In this document: positions 1 through 6,394 of the stretch, piece by piece
Layout of the letters: the number at the start of each line of letters is the position of its first letter
Numbering within the stretch: the stretch's first letter is position 1
Assembly (NCBI GenBank): GCA_039914705.1
Contig: JBDSOT010000077.1
Location: 1 to 14,611 of the forward strand
Origin: JBDSTW01 sp039914705
GTDB lineage: Bacteria > Pseudomonadota > Gammaproteobacteria > SURF-13
Direction: 5' to 3'
Length of the DNA: 14,611 bases
Program-made: the position numbers and the translations under genes
Notes under the pieces: model-generated
The model's input: the letters and a program-made list of their open reading frames with translations, nothing else
What the model was told of the DNA's origin: nothing
Databases searched by the model: none

Positions 1-371
1 CAACGCGCTTCGGCAATATAGCCGCGGCGCTTAAATACTTCCTTGATGGCACGAGTTCCCTGTGGTTGTCGGGCGCCCTGATCGGCAAGCCCGCCGCCGT
101 ATTCACCTCCACTGCCAGCATGCACGGCGGCCAGGAAAGCACCCTGCTCTCCATGATGTTGCCGCTACTACATCACGGCATGCTACTGATGGGCGTGCCC
201 TACAGCGAGCCGGATCTAACCAGCACGAAAAGCGGCGGCACGCCCTACGGCCCCAGCCATTTGGCCGGAGCGGATAGCAAACTGCCGATTACCGAAGAAG
301 AAAAACGCCTGTGTCGTGCGTTGGGGAAACGGTTGGCGGAAGTAGCTCGTAAGTTGCAAGGTGAAAAATAA
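1..371 (+). CDS. wrbA: NAD(P)H:quinone oxidoreductase WrbA, C-terminal part (5' end outside window)
   Basis: The reading frame is open from base 3 to the TAA at 369-371, about 122 codons, so roughly the last 60% of a protein that is usually near 200 residues. WrbA is a cytosolic, FMN-binding, flavodoxin-like tetramer that reduces quinones by two electrons using NAD(P)H. Seen directly: the TRFGN segment at the left edge, SSLWLSGALIGKP, FTSTASMHGGQE, LLHHGM and GGTPYGPSHLAG, all characteristic of the family's FMN- and quinone-site loops. The C-terminal tail ends normally. A second, partial copy of codons for EKRLCRALGKRLA lies about 0.78 kb downstream, after a toxin-antitoxin module. The gene is on the opposite strand to almost everything else here. 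Identification is firm; its start and promoter are not in view. Confidence 0.95.
   Translation, partial: TRFGNIAAALKYFLDGTSSLWLSGALIGKPAAVFTSTASMHGGQESTLLSMMLPLLHHGMLLMGVPYSEPDLTSTKSGGTPYGPSHLAGADSKLPITEEEKRLCRALGKRLAEVARKLQGEK
299..340 (+). repeat. Direct repeat copy A (inside the 3' end of wrbA)
   Basis: This 42-bp stretch of wrbA matches 1075-1116 at 38 of 42 bases; the last 32 bases (309-340 and 1085-1116) differ only at 326/1102. Copy A is in-frame coding sequence of the intact wrbA end. Together the two copies flank the toxin-antitoxin pair. Confidence 0.85.
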
Positions 372-378
372 AATTAGT

Positions 379-453
379 ACGTGGGATGGATAAAACCCGT
401 CATTCAATAACATTTATCCGCAGCAAAGCCGATGGGATTCACCCATCCTGCGC
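379..453. repeat. Imperfect inverted repeat downstream of wrbA
   Basis: Arms 379-398 and 434-453 are complementary at 14 of 20 positions. The right part also contains a perfect hairpin: GATGGG (431-436), five-base loop, CCCATC (442-447). A further small hairpin follows at 462-474 (CGCAA, AGC, TTGCG). The GGATGG/CCATCC character resembles dispersed intergenic repeats common in gammaproteobacterial genomes. It may also help end wrbA transcription, but there is no run of T after either hairpin. Confidence 0.4.
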
Positions 454-499
454 GTTCGATTCGCAAAGCTTGCGTCCTATCCAGCCTTGCAAAAATCAA

Positions 500-528
500 A
501 TTAAATCACTATGATTAAATCTGATTAA
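500..528 (+). promoter_or_regulatory. Candidate antitoxin operator / promoter region with repeated ATTAAATC boxes
   Basis: ATTAAATC occurs at 500-507 and again at 514-521, with a third partial box ATTAA at 524-528. The middle box extends to GATTAAATC (513-521), a 9-base palindrome around a central A. Ribbon-helix-helix antitoxins usually bind short repeated or palindromic boxes just upstream of their own gene, so this is a likely autoregulatory site. A good ribosome binding site, AGGAG at 530-534, lies six bases before the ATG. I could not pick out a convincing -35/-10 pair. Confidence 0.35.
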
Positions 529-540
529 CAGGAGTAACCC

Positions 541-801
541 ATGGATACCAAAGTACTTACTGCCCATGTGCCGCTGCCTCTGGCGGATAAGGTCGATCAA
601 ATCGCGCAACGTATGGAGCGCTCGCGCGGCTGGATCGTGAAACAGGCATTGACCGCCTGGATCGACCAGGAAGAAGAACGTCGGCGTCTGACGTTGGAGG
701 CCTTGGCGGACGTCGATGCCGGGCGCGTTATCGACCATCCCGCAGTACAAGCGTGGGCCAATAGCCTCGATAACGACAAGCCGGTGCCAGTGCCGCGTTG
801 A
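541..801 (+). CDS. Ribbon-helix-helix (CopG-like) antitoxin
   Basis: 86 codons, ATG start with AGGAG six bases upstream. The N-terminal half fits a ribbon-helix-helix DNA-binding fold: a short beta strand (about residues 4-11, ending HVPLPL), helix A (about 14-27) and helix B starting RSRGWIVKQAL (about 28-38). The C-terminal half is charged then Pro-rich, as expected for the flexible arm that wraps the toxin. Such proteins dimerise, bind the operator upstream of their own gene and neutralise the partner toxin. The stop codon overlaps the toxin ATG by one base (TGATG), so the two are probably translationally coupled. The size and pairing are typical; the exact antitoxin subfamily cannot be named from sequence inspection. 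Confidence 0.85.
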   Translation: MDTKVLTAHVPLPLADKVDQIAQRMERSRGWIVKQALTAWIDQEEERRRLTLEALADVDAGRVIDHPAVQAWANSLDNDKPVPVPR

Positions 802-1076
802 TGGAATTGAAATGGACCAGCACGGCGCTGTCCGATCTGGCGCGGCTCTATGAATTTCTGGCCCCGGTGAGCAGGTCAGCGGCGGCACGCACGGTGCAAT
901 CGCTGCTGGCCGCACCGGCCCGGCTTTTGGAACAGCCCCGTATCGGTGAAAAGCTGGAAGAGTTCGAGCCGCGCGAGGTTAGGCGCGTTTTGGTCGGACA
1001 CTACGAAATACGCTACGAAATCCAAGTATCCACGCTCTACGTACTGCGCCTCTGGCATACGCGAGAAGATCGATAG
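801..1076 (+). CDS. RelE/ParE-family toxin
   Basis: 91 codons from ATG 801; a TTG directly before it is a less likely start. The N-terminal ELKWTSTALSDLARLYEFL, the central amphipathic helices and the C-terminal block RRVLVGHYEIRYEI...VLRLWHTRED match the RelE/ParE layout, in which two helices pack on a beta sheet whose last strands carry arginines and an H-x-R-like tail. RelE-type members cleave mRNA at the ribosome; ParE-type members poison DNA gyrase. The short form and the ending LWHTRED lean towards ParE/RelE superfamily members of the 'plasmid stabilisation' type, but the target cannot be told here. There is no strong ribosome binding site of its own, consistent with coupling to the antitoxin. 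Its stop codon TAG touches the start of the duplicated wrbA fragment. Confidence 0.85.
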   Translation: MELKWTSTALSDLARLYEFLAPVSRSAAARTVQSLLAAPARLLEQPRIGEKLEEFEPREVRRVLVGHYEIRYEIQVSTLYVLRLWHTREDR

Positions 1077-1116
1077 AGAAAAGACTGTGTCGTGCGTTGG
1101 GTAAACGGTTGGCGGA
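1075..1116 (+). repeat. Direct repeat copy B (remnant of a wrbA 3' end)
   Basis: Matches 299-340 at 38 of 42 bases. Read in the wrbA frame from 1076, both copies encode EKRLCRALGKRLA, and all four base differences are synonymous (GAA/GAG, CGC/AGA with two changes, GGG/GGT). Similarity stops at 1117. No wrbA coding sequence precedes it, so this is a fragment rather than a gene. From here to the next gene end at 1186 I see only A+T-rich sequence with a distant 6-base inverted repeat (1126-1131 and 1173-1178). Confidence 0.8.
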
Positions 1117-1185
1117 CAGGAGACAGTCTACAAAAAACTTGATATTAAGGATCGATATAATGTTTTGGCTAAGTAGACACTATTG

Positions 1186-2085
1186 TTAGCCATTTATACC
1201 ATCAGCCACTGCATCGTGAAAGTCATTTTCATGCACGAGAATCAGCCGAACGCCTTTTTTTCTAAGTTCGACAGCCTTCTCAACCTTCCGGCCGTAGCAC
1301 GCATATGCCCAACATGGGTTGCCATCAGCGCCAATAATTAAGTAGTTGAGCTTTGATGAAATGGAGGAGACAACCTCGCCGCCGAGGCTCCTTATAACGT
1401 CCGTGAACTGCGTGCGTGTGTATTTGAAAGATGTTCCTGTAAAGCAGAACAAGGCACCGGAAAATGTGATATCGGGACAAACGGCGCATAAACCTACAAC
1501 CGATGTGCCCTCTGACAAGTGTGGATTCGTTATTGTTCGGTCGTCGAGAATTGCGACGAATTCGGAAAAGAATGCCATCAGCATCTTCTGTTCCTGTTGG
1601 TCAATTTTCTTATCGGATAGTACGGCGGTTAGCAAGCTATCGACCTCATCGTAAGGCCAACACGCGCGCAAGTGCTCATGTTCAGCTAACCAAGCAGATA
1701 GCCCCTTTAGTTCCTCCTCACTTATCACGCCATCAGCGGCTATGCCTCCAAGAATGGCGTGAAGCCTCTGAATGTCAGCAGTGGTTGCGTCGTAAAAGTC
1801 TGTTGAGCGGAGCCTTTCACATAGCCAGAGAATGTCCTGTCGTTCTTCGTCTGTTAGGACGCCATCAGAAATAGCCCGCTCTATAACCGGCAATAGCTCA
1901 TTAAAGGGATGGCGGTTTTTGACCTCTCGATGTTCATCCAGCCAAAGGTTCAAAAACCCCACCTCGGAGTCGTTAATCGAGCCATCGACCGCTATGCCTT
2001 CAATAAGGCCCAAGAGCGAATTGACGGATTTCTCAAGCCTGGATCGTGCTGTGAACTTGAAGTACTCGCGACGATCTATGTGCAT
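1186..2085 (-). CDS. Protein with two tandem TerB-like helical repeats and a C-terminal BRCT domain
   Basis: 299 residues from the ATG at 2085, preceded by GGAG with five bases spacing; an in-frame TTG at 2121 would add 12 residues but has no clear ribosome binding site. Residues about 24-92 and 108-177 are an internal duplication offset by 84: GIAVDG/GIAADG (30-35, 114-119), WLDEH/WLAEH (48-52, 132-136) and a second D-x-x-x-x-x-E helix-turn in each. This acidic helical pattern resembles TerB-type repeats. Residues about 209-291 form a BRCT domain related to that of NAD-dependent DNA ligase: FCFTGT, LGGEVVSSIS, LNYLIIGADG, then GRKVEKAVELR. BRCT domains bind DNA ends or phosphoproteins. No ligase or nuclease domain is present. 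A CxxC lies just before the BRCT. The gene is more A+T-rich than its neighbours, suggesting acquisition. The role is unknown. Confidence 0.8.
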   Translation of the reverse strand: MHIDRREYFKFTARSRLEKSVNSLLGLIEGIAVDGSINDSEVGFLNLWLDEHREVKNRHPFNELLPVIERAISDGVLTDEERQDILWLCERLRSTDFYDATTADIQRLHAILGGIAADGVISEEELKGLSAWLAEHEHLRACWPYDEVDSLLTAVLSDKKIDQQEQKMLMAFFSEFVAILDDRTITNPHLSEGTSVVGLCAVCPDITFSGALFCFTGTSFKYTRTQFTDVIRSLGGEVVSSISSKLNYLIIGADGNPCWAYACYGRKVEKAVELRKKGVRLILVHENDFHDAVADGING

Positions 2086-2165
2086 GGAAGCTCCAAGTCT
2101 GTGATAGTTAACAGGGAACAAACACCTTAAAGTTTCATTACTTTACATCAAAACAACCAGAAACC

Positions 2166-3716
2166 TTATATCGGCTGATTCACCGCCTGTGGGTGCGCGC
2201 GCTTGGCGGGTTGCGTAACCTTGTTCATGGCGTTGATGTAGGCCTTGGCGGAGGCGATGACGATGTCCGTATCCGCGCCCTGGCCGTTCACAATGCGGCC
2301 TTCTTTTTCCACGCGCACGGTGACTTCGCCTTGCGAATCGGTGCCGCTGGTTATATTGCTTACTGCGTAAAGTTGCAAGGTCGTGCCACTGTTGACGATG
2401 GACTCGATGGCCTTGAACGCGGCATCGACCGGGCCGCTGCCGGGAGCGTTTGCATGCTTCTCGACGCCATCGACCCATAAGGTGAGCGTGGCGTGCGGTG
2501 TCTCGCCGGTCTCGGAGATGACTTTGAGAGCGACCAATTTGATGCGCTCATTTTCTGCGGCAAGATTGGCATCGGTGACCAAGGCCTGCAAGTCTTCATC
2601 GAAGATTTCGTGCTTCTTGTCCGCCAAATCCTTGAACCGGCCGAAGGCCTCGTTCAACTCCTCCTCGGACTCAAATGTCACACCCAACTCATCCAGGCGC
2701 GTGCGGAAGGCGTTGCGGCCCGAGTGTTTGCCCAACACCATGCGGTTGGCCGACCAGCCTACGTCCTGGGCATGCATGATTTCGTAAGTCGTGCGATGCT
2801 TGAGAACACCGTCTTGATGAATGCCGGCCTCGTGCGCGAGGGCATTGGCGCCGACAATGGCCTTGTTCGGTTGCACGGCAAAGCCGGTAATGCCGGAGAC
2901 CAGGCGCGAACAGGCAACGATTTGCGTGGCATCAAGATCGACATTGCAGTTAAACACGTCGCGGCGCGTGCGCACTGCCATGACGATCTCTTCCAGCGCG
3001 GCGTTACCGGCGCGTTCACCCAAGCCGTTGATCGTGCATTCAACCTGGCGCGCGCCGTTCAACACGGCGGACAATGAATTGGAAACGGCAAGCCCGAGGT
3101 CGTTGTGGCAGTGCACGGAAAACACGGCCTTGTCTGAATTCGGTATACGTTCGCGCAAGATGCGGATCATCTCGCCGAACTGATGCGGCATGCTGTAGCC
3201 AACCGTATCGGGGATGTTGACGGTGCGCGCACCGGCGGCGATCACGGCCTCTAATACACGACAGAGAAAATCGATATCGGAGCGTCCGGCGTCTTCCGGC
3301 GAAAATTCCACATCATCGGTGTACTGGCGCGCACGCTTTACCGCACTCACGGCTTGCGCAAGCACCTGATCGGGTTCCATCTTGAGCTTCATCTGCATGT
3401 GGATGGGCGAGGTGGCGATGAAGGTGTGGATACGCCCCGAGTTTGCGCCCTTTATGGCCTCGGCGGCGCGGTCTATATCTTTATCCAGGGCGCGCGCCAA
3501 GGCGCACACGGTGCTGTTTTTAATGGCCTTGGCCACGGCCTGCACAGCCTCGAAATCGCCGGGGCTGGCGATGGGGAAACCGGCCTCGATGACGTCCACG
3601 CGCATGCGCTCCAAGGCCTTGGCGATACGCACTTTCTCATCACGCGTCATGGATGCGCCGGGGCTTTGCTCGCCGTCGCGCAAGGTGGTATCGAATATTA
3701 TTAATTTGTCGCTCAT
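2166..3716 (-). CDS. leuA: 2-isopropylmalate synthase
   Basis: Condenses acetyl-CoA with 2-oxoisovalerate to 2-isopropylmalate, the first committed step of leucine synthesis, in the cytosol. 516 residues, the usual length for the bacterial LeuA type. The N-terminal TIM barrel (about 1-270) shows FDTTLRDGEQSPGASM (8-23) with catalytic Arg13 and metal-binding Asp14, HCHND with metal ligands His202 and His204, and GERAGNAALEE with Asn238. A linker with HEAGIHQDG follows, then the C-terminal regulatory domain (about 390-510) that binds leucine for feedback inhibition. ATG start at 3716 with GGAG seven bases upstream. It is separated from pssA by a 304-base gap carrying its own promoter and a candidate leucine leader, so it is probably transcribed and attenuated independently of ilvBHC. 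No clear intrinsic terminator follows its stop. Confidence 0.97.
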   Translation of the reverse strand: MSDKLIIFDTTLRDGEQSPGASMTRDEKVRIAKALERMRVDVIEAGFPIASPGDFEAVQAVAKAIKNSTVCALARALDKDIDRAAEAIKGANSGRIHTFIATSPIHMQMKLKMEPDQVLAQAVSAVKRARQYTDDVEFSPEDAGRSDIDFLCRVLEAVIAAGARTVNIPDTVGYSMPHQFGEMIRILRERIPNSDKAVFSVHCHNDLGLAVSNSLSAVLNGARQVECTINGLGERAGNAALEEIVMAVRTRRDVFNCNVDLDATQIVACSRLVSGITGFAVQPNKAIVGANALAHEAGIHQDGVLKHRTTYEIMHAQDVGWSANRMVLGKHSGRNAFRTRLDELGVTFESEEELNEAFGRFKDLADKKHEIFDEDLQALVTDANLAAENERIKLVALKVISETGETPHATLTLWVDGVEKHANAPGSGPVDAAFKAIESIVNSGTTLQLYAVSNITSGTDSQGEVTVRVEKEGRIVNGQGADTDIVIASAKAYINAMNKVTQPAKRAHPQAVNQPI

Positions 3717-3752
3717 GATTCTGCTCCGTTTTTATTCATAGAATAAGAACAC

Positions 3753-3770
3753 GCAAGGAACATACCTTGC
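3753..3770 (-). terminator. Candidate attenuator hairpin upstream of leuA
   Basis: On the minus strand this reads GCAAGG, loop TATGTT, CCTTGC: a perfect six-pair stem followed by a T-rich but interrupted stretch (3752-3741). Two alternative pairings compete with it: CCCTGCG inside the leader peptide codons (3844-3850) with CGCAGGG (3770-3776), which abuts the left arm, and AACACGC (3792-3798) with GCGTGTT (3748-3754), which overlaps the right arm. The T tract is weak, so termination strength is uncertain. Confidence 0.4.
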
Positions 3771-3825
3771 CCTGCGTTTTATAAATTATGCGCGTGTTTT
3801 AGTCCCCGCCAGGAGCTGAAAGTAT

Positions 3826-3839
3826 CTGCCCTAGGGCAG
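3826..3839. repeat. 14-bp palindrome over the leader stop codon
   Basis: CTGCCCTAGGGCAG is a perfect palindrome containing the TAG stop of the candidate leucine leader. It could fold into a short hairpin behind a terminating ribosome or bind a dimeric protein. Its role is not known. Confidence 0.4.
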
Positions 3840-3935
3840 CAGTCGCAGGGATAGATTGAGCGGAAGTAAGGCGCGCAAGCCCGCTTGCCCGGTGAGGGCG
3901 GGGGAGGTGCTGCTGATGCGGCTTGCGTAGGTCAT
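3831..3935 (-). CDS. Candidate leucine leader peptide (leuL-like) for leuA attenuation
   Basis: 34 codons from ATG 3935 to TAG. The last 16 residues, GLRALLPLNLSLRLLP, contain 8 leucines written with TTG, TTA, CTT, CTC, CTA and CTG, including codons usually rare in such genomes. The ATG lies about 30 bases after the predicted start of transcription, and the stop is about 60 bases before the candidate terminator hairpin. Known leader peptides of amino-acid operons are short, rich in the product amino acid and placed exactly so. Inference: stalling at the first leucine codons would leave CCCTGCG free to form an antiterminator. Against it, there is no clear ribosome binding site before the ATG and the peptide is not a pure run of leucines. 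The frame stays open upstream to 4040, which overlaps the end of pssA. Downstream (3717-3830) and upstream (3936-4020) I see no other gene. Confidence 0.4.
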   Translation of the reverse strand: MTYASRISSTSPALTGQAGLRALLPLNLSLRLLP

Positions 3936-3971
3936 GGCTATGGTTTGGTACGAATAAATAAACTGAGAGAA

Positions 3972-4000
3972 ACTATAAACCGAATACGAAACGATTTCAA
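3972..4000 (-). promoter_or_regulatory. Predicted sigma70 promoter for leuA
   Basis: On the minus strand TTGAAA (3995-4000) and TATAGT (3972-3977) are separated by exactly 17 bases (3978-3994), close to the sigma70 consensus. The predicted start is near 3964. It lies just past the pssA stop (4021) and about 250 bases before leuA, leaving room for the leader described at 3831-3935. Confidence 0.65.
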
Positions 4001-4020
4001 GAAGCTGATCCACTGTATAT

Positions 4021-4842
4021 TCAAGGTTCTTTAAAATCACTAGCCTCGTGCACCTTGCGTTGCAGACGCTTCTTTCGTAGTTGAATGAGTGTCAGCGCGG
4101 GTCCTGACAATGCATACAAGAGGAACACGGCAAACAGCACTTGCGGTGGATCAATCGAGATAAATACAAATACCAGCACGATTATAAGCATGGTGACAAA
4201 GGGTACCTTGCCTTTGAGGTCGAGTTTTTTAAAGCTGTGATAGCGGATATTGCTGACCATCAAAATGCCCGCTAAAAGGGTAAGGAAGAAGGCGGGTATC
4301 GCAAGGTTAGCGCCTGGAAATTCATAGCTACTACCCACCCACACGATGCCCGCGACAATAGCGGCGGCGGCGGGGCTGGGCAGCCCTTGAAAATAACCTT
4401 TGTCGGCACTTTTGATCTGCGTATTGAAGCGTGCCAAACGCAACGCGGCACCGGCAGAATAAATAAAGGCCGCGAGCCAACCCAGCTTGCCCAGGCTCGA
4501 AAGCCCCCAGACGTAGATGACCAGCGCGGGGGCGAGGCCGAACGAGACCATATCCGACATGCTGTCGTACTCGGCACCGAAATCGCTTTGGGTTCCGGTG
4601 AGTCGCGCCACACGTCCGTCGAGGCTGTCCATGATCATCGCCACAAATATGGCGATTGCGGCAGCCTCGTAGCGTCCGCCGATAGCCGCAATAATCGCGT
4701 AAAAACCCGCAAACAAACCCGCCGTGGTAAACAGATTCGGCAGCAGATAAATGCCGCGCCGCCGCTTTAAGGGCGGAAGCACTTCAGGTATGTTTATATC
4801 TTCCTGACGACGTGCCTGTTCCTCTTCCGGTTCATGCGGCAT
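4021..4842 (-). CDS. pssA: CDP-diacylglycerol-serine O-phosphatidyltransferase
   Basis: Transfers a phosphatidyl group from CDP-diacylglycerol to L-serine, giving phosphatidylserine, the precursor of phosphatidylethanolamine, at the inner membrane. 273 residues. The CDP-alcohol phosphatidyltransferase signature is complete: D72, D75, G76, A79, R80, G89, D93 and D97, within MDSLDGRVAR and GAEYDSMSD. Several hydrophobic spans (from about 33-56 and 58-72 through to the C-terminal third) predict an integral membrane protein of the type II, Bacillus-like class rather than the soluble E. coli enzyme. The N-terminus is charged (MPHEPEEEQARR) and cytosolic. ATG 4842 lies 15 bases after the ilvC stop, with no strong ribosome binding site, so it is probably translated as part of the ilv transcript. 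The association with ilv and leu genes is common in beta- and gammaproteobacteria. Confidence 0.93.
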   Translation of the reverse strand: MPHEPEEEQARRQEDINIPEVLPPLKRRRGIYLLPNLFTTAGLFAGFYAIIAAIGGRYEAAAIAIFVAMIMDSLDGRVARLTGTQSDFGAEYDSMSDMVSFGLAPALVIYVWGLSSLGKLGWLAAFIYSAGAALRLARFNTQIKSADKGYFQGLPSPAAAAIVAGIVWVGSSYEFPGANLAIPAFFLTLLAGILMVSNIRYHSFKKLDLKGKVPFVTMLIIVLVFVFISIDPPQVLFAVFLLYALSGPALTLIQLRKKRLQRKVHEASDFKEP

Positions 4843-4857
4843 GGTTTGTAAAAGCCA

Positions 4858-5874
4858 TTAGTTTTTATTTTTATCGACGAGTTTATTCGCCTTGATCCAC
4901 GGCATCATGCTGCGCAATTTTTCGCCGACTATTTCAATTTGATGCTCGCGGCCGATACGGCGTTTTGCCTTCATGAAAGGCGCGCCTGCCTGATTTTCCA
5001 GGATGAATTCACGCGCGAATGCACCGCTCTGAATTTCATTCAGGATTTTTTTCATCTCGCGCTTGGTCTCTTCGGTAACGATGCGCGGGCCGCGTGTCAG
5101 ATCGCCGTATTCAGCGGTGTTAGAGATTGAATAACGCATATTCGCGATGCCGCCTTCGTACATGAGATCGACGATTAATTTAAGCTCGTGCAGACATTCG
5201 AAGTAGGCCATCTCGGGCGCATAACCCGCTTCAACCAGCGTTTCAAAACCGGCCTCCACCAGCGCGGTCGCGCCTCCGCACAGCACGGCCTGTTCGCCGA
5301 ACAGATCGGTTTCGGTCTCCTCGCGGAAATTGGTTTCGATGATACCGGCGCGGCCGCCGCCGTTGGCGCAGGCGTAGGAGAGGGCGGTGGCCTTGGCAGT
5401 GCCGGAGGAATCTTGCTGTATGGCAATCAGGCTGGGCACGCCGCCGCCTTGCGTATAGGTAGAACGAACTAAATGACCGGGGCCTTTTGGCGCAACCATG
5501 ATAACGTCGAGGTCTGCGCGCGGCTCAATCAAGCCAAAATGAATGTTGAAGCCGTGTGCAAAGGCCAGTGCCGCACCTTTTTTGATATTAGGCTCGATGC
5601 TGTCGCGATAAAGTTTTGCCTGGTGTTCGTCAGGCGCAAGAATCATCACCACATCCGCAGATTTAACGGCCTGATCGACCGCCATCACCGTTAAACCGGC
5701 AGCCTTTGCCTTGGTCTCTGAGGCAGAACCCGCGCGCAGACCGACCACAACGTTGACGCCCGACTCCTTGAGATTATTCGCATGGGCATGGCCCTGCGAG
5801 CCGTAGCCGATGATGGCCACTTTTTTATTTTTAATAATGGATAGGTCGCCGTCTTTGTCGTAATAAATATTCAT
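4858..5874 (-). CDS. ilvC: Ketol-acid reductoisomerase (class I, NADP-dependent)
   Basis: Isomerises and reduces 2-acetolactate (or 2-aceto-2-hydroxybutyrate) to the dihydroxy acid, the second common step of valine, leucine and isoleucine synthesis. 338 residues, the short class I form. The N-terminal Rossmann domain carries GYGSQGHAHA (23-32), and GLRAGSAS places Arg47, Ser50 and Ser52 in the loop that recognises the NADPH phosphate. The knotted C-terminal domain has the full metal set Asp190, Glu194, Glu226 and Glu230 (ETDLFGEQ; FECLHELKLIVDLMYEGG). His107 and Lys130 are in place. AGAGG six bases before the ATG is a good ribosome binding site. It sits 27 bases after ilvH and 15 before pssA in one operon. 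Confidence 0.97.
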   Translation of the reverse strand: MNIYYDKDGDLSIIKNKKVAIIGYGSQGHAHANNLKESGVNVVVGLRAGSASETKAKAAGLTVMAVDQAVKSADVVMILAPDEHQAKLYRDSIEPNIKKGAALAFAHGFNIHFGLIEPRADLDVIMVAPKGPGHLVRSTYTQGGGVPSLIAIQQDSSGTAKATALSYACANGGGRAGIIETNFREETETDLFGEQAVLCGGATALVEAGFETLVEAGYAPEMAYFECLHELKLIVDLMYEGGIANMRYSISNTAEYGDLTRGPRIVTEETKREMKKILNEIQSGAFAREFILENQAGAPFMKAKRRIGREHQIEIVGEKLRSMMPWIKANKLVDKNKN

Positions 5875-5901
5875 TTTCTGCCTCTTCTGCCTCGTAGGTA
5901 A

Positions 5902-6393
5902 TTAAATCTTTAAACTCTTTTCGCCGCGTGATATGCCGGATACGCCGGAGCGCACCACTTCTAAAATGGAGTCCTGCCCGGCGGCCTGAATAAATGCATC
6001 GAGCTTGTCGCCGGGGCCGGTCAATTCGACGGTGTATGTCGTGTCTGTGACGTCAATGATATGGCCACGGAAAATATCCGTCAGGCGTTTTATCTCATTG
6101 CGACCTTCGTCGACGGCCTTCATCTTGATCAGCATCATCTCGCGCTCTAGGTGCGGGCCTTCGGTAAGGTCCAGTAGTTTGATGACATCCACCAGCTTGT
6201 TCAATTGCTTGGTAATCTGCTCGATGATTTCATCAGTGCCACGCGTCACCACGGTCATGCGCGAAAGCGAAGGGTCTTCCGTCGGTGCCACGGTGAGCGA
6301 CTCGATGTTGTAGCCACGCGCGGAAAACAATCCGGCCACGCGCGACAAGGCACCCGCCTCATTTTCCATGAGTATCGAAATTATGTGACGCAT
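5902..6393 (-). CDS. ilvH: Acetolactate synthase small (regulatory) subunit
   Basis: Regulatory partner of the catalytic subunit encoded just upstream; it raises activity and confers valine feedback inhibition. 163 residues, equal to E. coli IlvH, and similar over the whole length. The N-terminal ACT domain (about 3-75) shows ENEAGALSRVAGLFSARGYN and ESLTVAPTEDPSLSRMTVV; Asn11, Gly14 and Asn29, positions known to form the valine site in IlvH, are all kept, so the enzyme is expected to be valine-sensitive. The C-terminal domain (about 80-163) contains EREMMLIKMKA, the FRGHIIDVT strand and the terminal RSGVSGISRGEK. The ATG follows the ilvB stop after one base, indicating translational coupling. 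Confidence 0.97.
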   Translation of the reverse strand: MRHIISILMENEAGALSRVAGLFSARGYNIESLTVAPTEDPSLSRMTVVTRGTDEIIEQITKQLNKLVDVIKLLDLTEGPHLEREMMLIKMKAVDEGRNEIKRLTDIFRGHIIDVTDTTYTVELTGPGDKLDAFIQAAGQDSILEVVRSGVSGISRGEKSLKI

Positions 6394-6394
6394 G

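Noticed and set aside
299..1116. The direct repeats as attachment sites of an integrative element
   Set aside because: No integrase or other recombinase gene lies between them, the copies are diverged at silent codon positions, and the interval holds only two genes.
1139..1161. TTGATA and TATAAT on the plus strand as a promoter
   Set aside because: The spacing is only 11 bases, and the product would run antisense into the BRCT gene.
1503..1874. 123-codon open frame on the plus strand opposite the BRCT gene
   Set aside because: No recognisable features. The minus-strand frame has a clear duplicated domain and a BRCT domain over the same bases.
2086..2121. TTG start adding 12 residues to the BRCT-domain protein
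   Set aside because: The ATG at 2085 has GGAG five bases upstream, whereas the TTG has no comparable site.
2493..3077. 194-codon open frame on the plus strand opposite leuA
   Set aside because: Shadow of leuA codon structure in G+C-rich DNA; LeuA is certain over this span.
3717..4020. T-box riboswitch before leuA
   Set aside because: I could not find a T-box consensus or a specifier-loop layout; the leader-peptide model fits better in this lineage.
3831..4040. 69-codon version of the frame upstream of leuA, starting inside pssA
   Set aside because: Its start overlaps the pssA end and precedes the predicted leuA promoter. The shorter 34-codon version downstream of that promoter fits a leader peptide better.
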